DNA from: Candidatus Xenolissoclinum pacificiensis L6
GTDB taxonomy: Bacteria; Pseudomonadota; Alphaproteobacteria; Rickettsiales; Anaplasmataceae
Length of the DNA stretch: 64,000 nucleotides
Direction: 5' to 3'
Assembly: GCA_000512675.1 (NCBI GenBank)
Contig: AXCJ01000001.1
Span: 244,501-308,500 of the forward strand
Shown: positions 58,897 to 64,000 of the stretch, piece by piece
Layout of the letters: each line of letters begins with the position of its first letter
How positions within the stretch are numbered: the stretch's first letter is position 1
The notes under the pieces: model-generated
Database searches by the model: none
Seen by the model: the letters and a program-made list of their open reading frames with translations, nothing else
Told to the model about the DNA's origin: nothing
Made by a program: the position numbers and the translations under genes

Positions 58897-59028
58897 AATA
58901 TTATACCTTTAATATATTATAGTTTTTATTGGATGTGTAATACAAATATGGTACGATTAATACCATCGATTATGTAGTTACACTTTCGATTATACAATGC
59001 ATATTTTTGAGCATCAATTAATATAATT

Positions 59029-59511
59029 ATGAATGGTATAACCCGGTTAAAGTATTTTGGAATCACTGATAGTGCAGTACAGCGTATTTTGTTGTTGAAA
59101 GGTACCCATGTTGGAGAAAATCTTCTTTTAAGATTTGAGATATTATCTGGTGGTTGCAAGGAATATCAATATAATTTTACTACTGAGACGGGTGAGAAAT
59201 ACAAAAATATTGTTAGTAATCCTGAGATACTGCAGTATAAATTTGGTGATGTTTTTTCTCAAAAATTAGAAGAAGAGATGCGCAAATATAATGATGCTAG
59301 TCAAGATTTGTTTCAGAGTCCTCCAAAAAACCATGATGTATTATTAGTAAATGATGATGATAACTTGGCAATAACGAATATAAGTACGCTAAGATTACTT
59401 GCAAATGGTTCTTCTTTGGATTACATATCAGATATGACTCATTCCATGTTTACCATTAATAACCCGGACTCTAAAATTTCTTGTGGTTGTGGAATTAGTT
59501 TTACACTTTAA
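59029..59511 (+). CDS. A-type iron-sulfur carrier (IscA/ErpA-like) with a central insertion
   Basis: The family delivers Fe-S clusters to apoproteins. The three cluster cysteines are present: C43 in LSGGCKEYQYNF, and two in the C-terminal CGCGISFTL, preceded by LDYISDMTHSMFTINNPDSK. The usual protein is about 107-115 residues; this has 160. The extra residues (about 60-110, around FSQKLEEEMRKYNDASQDLFQSPPKNHD) lie between the first cysteine block and VLLVNDDDNL. They are hydrophilic. The reading frame is intact. Confidence 0.85.
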   Translation: MNGITRLKYFGITDSAVQRILLLKGTHVGENLLLRFEILSGGCKEYQYNFTTETGEKYKNIVSNPEILQYKFGDVFSQKLEEEMRKYNDASQDLFQSPPKNHDVLLVNDDDNLAITNISTLRLLANGSSLDYISDMTHSMFTINNPDSKISCGCGISFTL

Positions 59512-60311
59512 TATGGAAATTCAATAGATAGTTTGTTTGAAGAGTCTGTGTATGTGTGGGGCGGAAGAAGTTTCTATATTCAGTGTAATGGTTTTTCGTT
59601 AAATGTAATTGCTTTCCTTATTGTTATTATAATCTAAAATTGGCAGAGGTATATAATCTTAAAAATAGTGGAACGAAAAATTTGCTTGTAATATTTAGTA
59701 TTGCTAATTAAATATATCTGTATTATTTCATTTACAAATAAGCAAGGAAAGAGAGTAGAATGAGGATAGATAACATTTATTTTTTCTATCTATTCCGGTA
59801 AGATAATGTTTAATAATTGAATTAAACCTTCATCAGTATAAGTGATTTAGATTGGATATATTGGTTATTAGGGATAAATTTGCAATATGCATGCCAATAA
59901 TCTATCATAACGATTCCAGGGGTACATTTTTTCCATGATCTTATAACTGTAAAATCCTTTAGCCTCTATTGTAAAGTTAACACAGCATTCTACATACCGC
60001 GATTCAAATCCTAGGCCTTCTAGATACATATCTCTAATGCTTTCTTTTTGATTTCAGTAGAGGACGACCCTCTTTTTCTTGATCACACCATAACAGCATG
60101 CCTTGCAATAATCTCTCTATTTTCTTTTGCTATATTGATATTACTTGTACATTTTGGGCAATCCATCTTTTTATCGGTTCTTAATTTCATATATTAATTC
60201 ATACGGTTTTTAATTCATGATACCACATTTATACGAGATGATTTACTGCGTTCTTTAACTATTAACAATCTGTCTTCAGATGTAATTTTTGTTGTTTGTT
60301 TTTTAGTCTGT
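59512..60311. other. Gene-poor region containing an IS1-type relic
   Basis: 800 bases between the Fe-S carrier and a membrane protein gene. The right half holds an InsA-like remnant, given separately. The left half (59512-59900) shows no recognisable gene or RNA. Confidence 0.45.
59940..60190 (-). pseudogene. InsA-like transposase N-terminal relic (IS1 family)
   Basis: From an ATG at 60190 the minus strand reads MDCPKCTSNINIAKEN, an InsA-type zinc finger (CP-x-C-x-S), then hits a stop at about 60083. In another frame YLEGLGFESRYVE continues the usual InsA helix (Y-x-EGLG-x-R-x-I). This is a frameshifted, truncated IS1-family piece. Confidence 0.55.
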
Positions 60312-60827
60312 TCATGATTGCAATTCTTGCCCTTGCTGTATGGGAGACGCTTGAGATTCCTTTAATGATGGTTTTGCTGTATCTGGTGTAGATGTTAATT
60401 CAGAATTATCTTTACTATTTACGGCAGGATTATTCGAATCTTTTTCAGATTTATGATAGGTATATGCGATTATAAGTAACGGTAACATTATAGCTATATT
60501 CAAGAGTAACACTTCAGGAAATAGCAAAAATGGACTACAAACAACGTTGAAACAAATGATTGCAATTGTGCATAAAATAAGCGTACTGTAATAAATACGA
60601 CTTCTATTAGATATTCCTATTAATGGGGTAGTTTGATACGTTGTTACTTTTGGATTTTTTAGAAGAACTTTTCTTGTGTTTATTGGAATAACTGGCTGGA
60701 CAATAGGTTGATGTCGAATAACTGGCTGAATAATAGGTTGACGTCGAATAACTGGCTGAACAATAGGAGGATGTTGAACTGGTATTTCTTTGTTTTTACA
60801 GTGTCTTTTAAATCTATGAGCAAACAT
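60312..60827 (-). CDS. Membrane protein with a PVIRxQPI repeat (171 aa)
   Basis: The N-terminal part contains a tandem peptide repeat QPI(V/I)QPVIR(R/H), encoded by a 30-base DNA repeat. Two adjacent membrane helices follow (about 80-123: YYSTLILCTIAIICFNVV and LLLNIAIMLPLLIIAYTY). The rest is a hydrophilic Ser/Asn/Lys tail. No family is recognised. A similar two-helix protein is encoded by the decayed frame at 61147-61533, so a small local family seems to exist. A proline-rich segment may bind a partner or cross the periplasm. Confidence 0.65.
   Translation of the reverse strand: MFAHRFKRHCKNKEIPVQHPPIVQPVIRRQPIIQPVIRHQPIVQPVIPINTRKVLLKNPKVTTYQTTPLIGISNRSRIYYSTLILCTIAIICFNVVCSPFLLFPEVLLLNIAIMLPLLIIAYTYHKSEKDSNNPAVNSKDNSELTSTPDTAKPSLKESQASPIQQGQELQS
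60687..60776. repeat. Tandem 30-base repeat, about three units
   Basis: Units start at 60687, 60717 and 60747, each beginning AATAACTGGCTG(G/A)A and including AATAGG(T/A)(T/G)GA. They encode the PVIR-x-QPI peptide in the gene at 60312-60827. The unit length is a multiple of three, so copy-number change would not break the frame. Confidence 0.85.
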
Positions 60828-61146
60828 TGTTTCTATGCCGGGATTGAGATAGATATATCGAAAATGCCAATTAACAAAAACCTAATTATAACATATTATG
60901 TATTATTTAACAATATTACTATATATTGTTCGTTGCGTTTTTGGTTAATGTAAATACTGTTAAGATATAGCAGGTGCAGATTTTACAATCGGTTCAGACT
61001 TTACCTATTAAGATAGTTTTCTGTTTTATTAACATCTTTATGCACAGATTTGATTTTTGTTTCTAAAGAATTAGTAGGAGTTTCATCAGTTAGAGATGCA
61101 TTTTATATAGATGATTCTTTAGATATATTTTACCTTTTTCGTTAAC
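60828..61146. other. Spacer with a frameshifted tail of the neighbouring pseudogene
   Basis: On the minus strand near 61000-61095, SLTDETPTNSLETKIKSV reads in a different frame from the open relic just to the right. It is probably the frameshifted C-terminus of that dead membrane protein gene. Nothing else was seen. Confidence 0.4.
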
Positions 61147-61533
61147 TTATTCGTCATCATAATTATTATTTTCATTGGTAGTGGTTATTTTATCACTATA
61201 TACTGTATTATATACCCAATTACCAGCCATATTCACATAATCAACTATATATAATATCATAATTAAAATTATAACTATATTAATTAGTGCTATAATAATT
61301 TCTAGACTATAAAAAATATTAATAGAAAATAGAGTGGGGATAAAAACTATAGAAACACCACTAAAGAATGCTATATGATGAACTGTTTTTAGTTTTGATT
61401 TACTTGAGGTAGGTTGTGACTTTATATCTGTTTGCGAATTATTTTTATGTATTCTATAGCTGAAATAGCATGTTGTCTTCTTTTTTGTCTTTTTGAGGAT
61501 GCTTTTTATAGGACATATGACGGTAACTTTCTT
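61147..61533 (-). pseudogene. Start-less membrane protein relic related in layout to the 60.3-kb gene
   Basis: 128 sense codons are open on the minus strand, but no ATG, GTG or TTG lies in the first part. The product has a hydrophilic basic region (KKTKKKTTCYFSYRIHKNNS) and then two close membrane helices (FFSGVSIVFIPTLFSINIFY and IIIALINIVIILIMILYIV). It ends in an Asn/Asp-rich tail. Its layout mirrors the neighbouring membrane protein, suggesting duplication followed by loss of the start. Confidence 0.55.
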
Positions 61534-61591
61534 TTATACTGACTAATTTTTGATAATAGCTGTATTATTTTTGTATTACCAGGGGTCTGTA

Positions 61592-62338
61592 CGCACTGTT
61601 AACAAAGGTGATATTTAATAAAGCAATGAACGGATAGAAAAGATAAGTCTGCTTTTTCAAATCGTAAAGCTAAACATCTATTTTTCTTAAGTTTAGCGAA
61701 GAAATTTTCTATTTTAGACCGGAATTTGAATATATGTTTATTATATATTAATGGTTTTAATAAGATTTTTTCTATATCACAGGAATATTGCATAGTTCTT
61801 GTAGTTTTTTGCTATGTTTATTACTATCATACCCTTTATCTTCTACTACATTTTTGTCAGTTCACTGACAAAACTAATATCTGACTTATTCCCATCAATT
61901 AGAAAACCCTCTATGATTTTAAAGTCTGGTGTTATAGCTAAATGTAGTTTTAATCCCGATTGCTTCTTCCTTTTGATTACTTCCATGTCTATGGCATTTA
62001 ATGCACTAGATCACTATTTTAATTTTAAATCCTCGTTATTTTATAAAATAGGTACTATCTTCCACCTCCTTCCATTTTGGAATCTCATATATATACTGTG
62101 CCATCTTCCATAGCACTTAGGGATATCTCTCCCCGTTCTTATTACATATAATATTGAATAGAATACTTGATAGTGACTAATGATCGGTGGTCGTACTTTC
62201 CAAATATAACTCTTTTCGATGATTGGCAATATCATCTCATCAAATTTCTCAATCGGTTATAATCTTCTATCCATCATTTCTTATATGTTATTTGTTACAT
62301 GCTTTCTAAACTAAGTTTAAACCTTCGTTAACAGTGCC
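61592..62338 (-). mobile_element. Decayed IS element, second type, copy B (IS5-family-like)
   Basis: 747 bases with inverted repeats (left (C)GCACTGTTAACAAAGG, with one changed first base; right the complement of GGCACTGTTAACGAAGG) and TA flanks. It is closely similar to 42691-43413. On the minus strand an N-terminal transposase piece (62235-62041) has YSILYVIRTGRDIPKCYGRW. A C-terminal piece (61793-61599) has RSKIENFFAKLKKNRCLALRFEKA. These are the two ends of an IS5-type DDE transposase with the middle broken. Confidence 0.82.
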
Positions 62339-62340
62339 TA

Positions 62341-62573
62341 TGATAGTCAGAAGTTTTTTAGATGGTAAAAAATGTAAAATCGTTATTCCATTGTGTAAAA
62401 ACAGGAAAATACAGTATGAATATGACAGATATATTTATAAAGAAAGATATTTAGTAAAGTGTTTCATCAGTAAAATTAAACACTTTAGACGTATATTATC
62501 TCGTTTCGACAAGTATAAGCCCTTTTTTCATGATTTTATTGGTTTTACTTTCACCTTAATATGTCTTCGTTGA
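62341..62573 (+). pseudogene. C-terminal fragment of a different IS5-type transposase
   Basis: The plus strand reads YEYDRYIYKERYLVKCFISK and then IKHFRRILSRFDKYKPFF, the C-terminal E-region of an IS5-family transposase (Y-x-x-R-x-x-IE-x-F-x-x-x-K-x-x-R-x-x-x-RYDK). It is in the opposite orientation to copy B and abuts its right end. Copy B therefore seems to have inserted into an older IS. Confidence 0.65.
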
Positions 62574-62890
62574 CCCTTATGTAAATAGAAGCTAATAATC
62601 ATCAAAATTATATCACTCATTTATCATGCAAAACAATGCTGAAAATTATCACTTAACAAAAAAATATAACAGATGATATTTAGCAACAGAAGACAAAAAC
62701 ACATAATCTCCAAACATAAATAGCAATTTTTTTAACTGAATAGCAAATAATTAAAAAATAGAAGTCAAAAATTGTAAAAAAATCGTGCATATAAAGCTCT
62801 AGAAAATTAAATTGAACATTATTCTGTGATAATGTTATTTTCATAGCTTATAAACAATATTGTAATAACCTTGTTTTTTACCCTATATCC
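62574..62890. other. Gene-free A-rich spacer
   Basis: About 300 bases before the tRNA-Phe promoter, rich in A runs on the plus strand. No gene, repeat or relic was recognised. Confidence 0.45.
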
Positions 62891-62919
62891 TTGAACAAAG
62901 AATTTTTAAGTAGTATAAT
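62891..62919 (+). promoter_or_regulatory. Promoter of tRNA-Phe and rpe
   Basis: TTGAAC, a 17-base spacer, then a perfect TATAAT. The -10 ends 23 bases before the tRNA-Phe 5' end. It is the best sigma-70-type promoter I found in the window. Confidence 0.78.
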
Positions 62920-62942
62920 CTATTTGTTACTAATTTTTGTAT

Positions 62943-63015
62943 GGCCTGATAGCTCAGTTGGTAGAGCAAAGGACTGAAAATCCTTGTGTCACCAGTTCGA
63001 TTCTGGTTCAGGCCA
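62943..63015 (+). tRNA. tRNA-Phe (anticodon GAA)
   Basis: The acceptor GGCCTGA pairs with TCAGGCC, with discriminator A at 63015. The D arm has AGCTCAGTTGGTAGAGC, the anticodon arm is AAGGA-CTGAAAA-TCCTT with anticodon GAA, and the T arm contains CCAG-TTCGATT-CTGG. CCA is not encoded. The rpe start is 9 bases further on. Confidence 0.97.
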
Positions 63016-63024
63016 CCTTTTTAT

Positions 63025-63684
63025 ATGTCTCTAAAAATTTTTCCCTCTATATTGTCAGCTGACCTGTCTAATTTACGGGAAGAAGTAAAAAAACTTGACC
63101 TTGCTGGAGCTGATAGTATACATATAGATGTTATGGATGGTTGTTTCGTTCCAAATCTAACATTTGGACCTCCAGTAATTGCCTCTATAAGAAAGTACAC
63201 TGATTTACCATTTGATGTACATCTTATGATTCAAGAACCATCGCGTTATATAAAAGAGTATGTTGATGCTGGTGCTGATTACATAACTGTACATCTCGAA
63301 TCAGAAACCCATATTGTCAGTTTGTTGGATAAAATAAGAAATTATGGTGTTAAAGCTGGTATTTCCATTGTCCCTTCAACAACATGTAATGACTTAGAAT
63401 ATATCATGGATCATATAGATGTTATATTGATAATGACAGTTAATCCTGGTTTTTCAGGACAAAAATTCCTGCATAGTCAATTGCCTAAGATTCATAAGGT
63501 GAAAAAAATGATAGGTACTAAAAATATCAAAATTTTTGTAGATGGAGGAATTAATGGTGATACTGTGAAATTTATTAGACATAGCGGTGTTGATGCAGTA
63601 ATTTCCGGTTCATATATTTTTTCTAGTAGTGATTATCAAAGCAACATAAACACTTTAAAAATGTCGTTAGATAAGCTTGGATAA
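63025..63684 (+). CDS. rpe: Ribulose-phosphate 3-epimerase
   Basis: Interconverts ribulose-5-phosphate and xylulose-5-phosphate. The start MSLKIFPSILSADLSNL fits the family. I rejected an upstream in-frame start because it would lie inside tRNA-Phe. SIHIDVMDGCFVPNLTFGP, FDVHLMIQEP, ITVHLES, ILIMTVNPGFSGQKF and IFVDGGIN carry the metal ligands and phosphate site. It has 219 residues, full length. It is probably transcribed together with the tRNA. Confidence 0.96.
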   Translation: MSLKIFPSILSADLSNLREEVKKLDLAGADSIHIDVMDGCFVPNLTFGPPVIASIRKYTDLPFDVHLMIQEPSRYIKEYVDAGADYITVHLESETHIVSLLDKIRNYGVKAGISIVPSTTCNDLEYIMDHIDVILIMTVNPGFSGQKFLHSQLPKIHKVKKMIGTKNIKIFVDGGINGDTVKFIRHSGVDAVISGSYIFSSSDYQSNINTLKMSLDKLG

Positions 63685-64000
63685 AACAAAAAATTCAAAA
63701 TATGTGTTATAAAGTGTTTTGAACCGTGTAACTCATCACTCTTTCAGTATATAAACAATGTCCTTATGATGAATTATATACATATTAAAAAAGACCAAAG
63801 AATGGAAGACAGACAGTATACATATGGATTGCTGTTAATCGATAGTCAAGTAAAGTTATTGACGAAGTAGGAGATAGAAGTCGGTATACCTATAATAGTA
63901 AATTGGCATTCAGACTATACAGAAAAGATATTGGATAAAATGTTTATGTACAGATAATTACGGAGTTTATAAGTGTTATATAATATTCAACGTTCATTAT
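63685..64000. other. Region after rpe, possible transposase relic
   Basis: Near 63803 the plus strand reads MEDRQYTYGLLLIDSQVKLL before a stop. TYGLLLIDSQVK resembles the first catalytic block of IS5-type transposases (IDSQ-x-VK). No intact gene is present up to the window edge. Confidence 0.35.

Noticed and set aside
42079-62573. CRISPR arrays or other regularly spaced repeats.
   Set aside because: Repeats found are IS ends, a coding tandem repeat and palindromes; none has repeat-spacer regularity, and no cas genes are present.

Overview
This is an AT-rich, gene-dense bacterial window that looks like a chromosome fragment from an obligately intracellular alphaproteobacterium of the order Rickettsiales. 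The evidence is a CtrA response regulator, separate b and b' ATP synthase subunits in the alphaproteobacterial order, a COQ9-family protein, genes related to the gene transfer agent (GTA), hemE beside a DnaA-box cluster, and many decaying pseudogenes and insertion sequences. Purine (purM, purH) and pyrimidine (pyrC) synthesis and flagellar genes (fliQ, flgK, flgL, rod-binding protein) point away from Rickettsia itself. They fit a Midichloria-like or deep Anaplasmataceae-like lineage, but I cannot fix the family from this window.

Layout. 1-12.5 kb: almost everything is on the minus strand: secA (partial), ftsH, ctrA, mutM, purM, five Mrp/Mnh antiporter subunits, purH, fliQ, gshB, a BON lipoprotein and hemE. 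murF and a tRNA-Thr are the exceptions. 12.5-12.8 kb: a likely replication origin with three exact DnaA boxes and two near-matches, all in one orientation. 12.8-25.3 kb: dusB, truA, rnhA, pyrC, a GTA-type portal gene, an IS relic, ftsA-mdh, an XRE regulator, transaldolase and atpDC. 25.5-31.2 kb: two large paralogous, secreted, cysteine-rich proteins of unknown function. 31-38 kb: ubiG, lpdA, a dead gene, a DsbA-like protein, recR and dprA. 38-41.8 kb: a compact flagellar hook-associated operon. 41.8-44.2 kb: IS and pseudogene wasteland. 44.2-50 kb: rne, dnaK and atpBEF'F. 50-55.7 kb: a second copy of the first IS relic, GTA-type terminase, COQ9-like, map and a gene frameshifted at an A8 run. 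55.8-59.5 kb: the dgt/NTR-like/recO operon and an A-type Fe-S carrier with an unusual insertion. 59.5-62.6 kb: IS relics, a repeat-bearing membrane protein and its likely dead relative. 62.9-63.7 kb: tRNA-Phe and rpe behind a good promoter.

How it fits together. The housekeeping genes support respiration (both halves of F1Fo ATP synthase, mdh, lpdA, ubiquinone enzymes), nucleotide synthesis, replication and recombination (origin, recR, recO, dprA, dgt), and CtrA-type control. The accessory signal is in secreted cysteine-rich proteins, flagellar genes retained in a reduced genome, dispersed intact GTA genes, and IS-driven decay. I did not find one complete undescribed system. The best candidates for novelty are the paired cysteine-rich secreted proteins (25.5-31.2 kb), the isolated GTA portal and terminase genes, and the secreted NTR-like protein in the recO operon.
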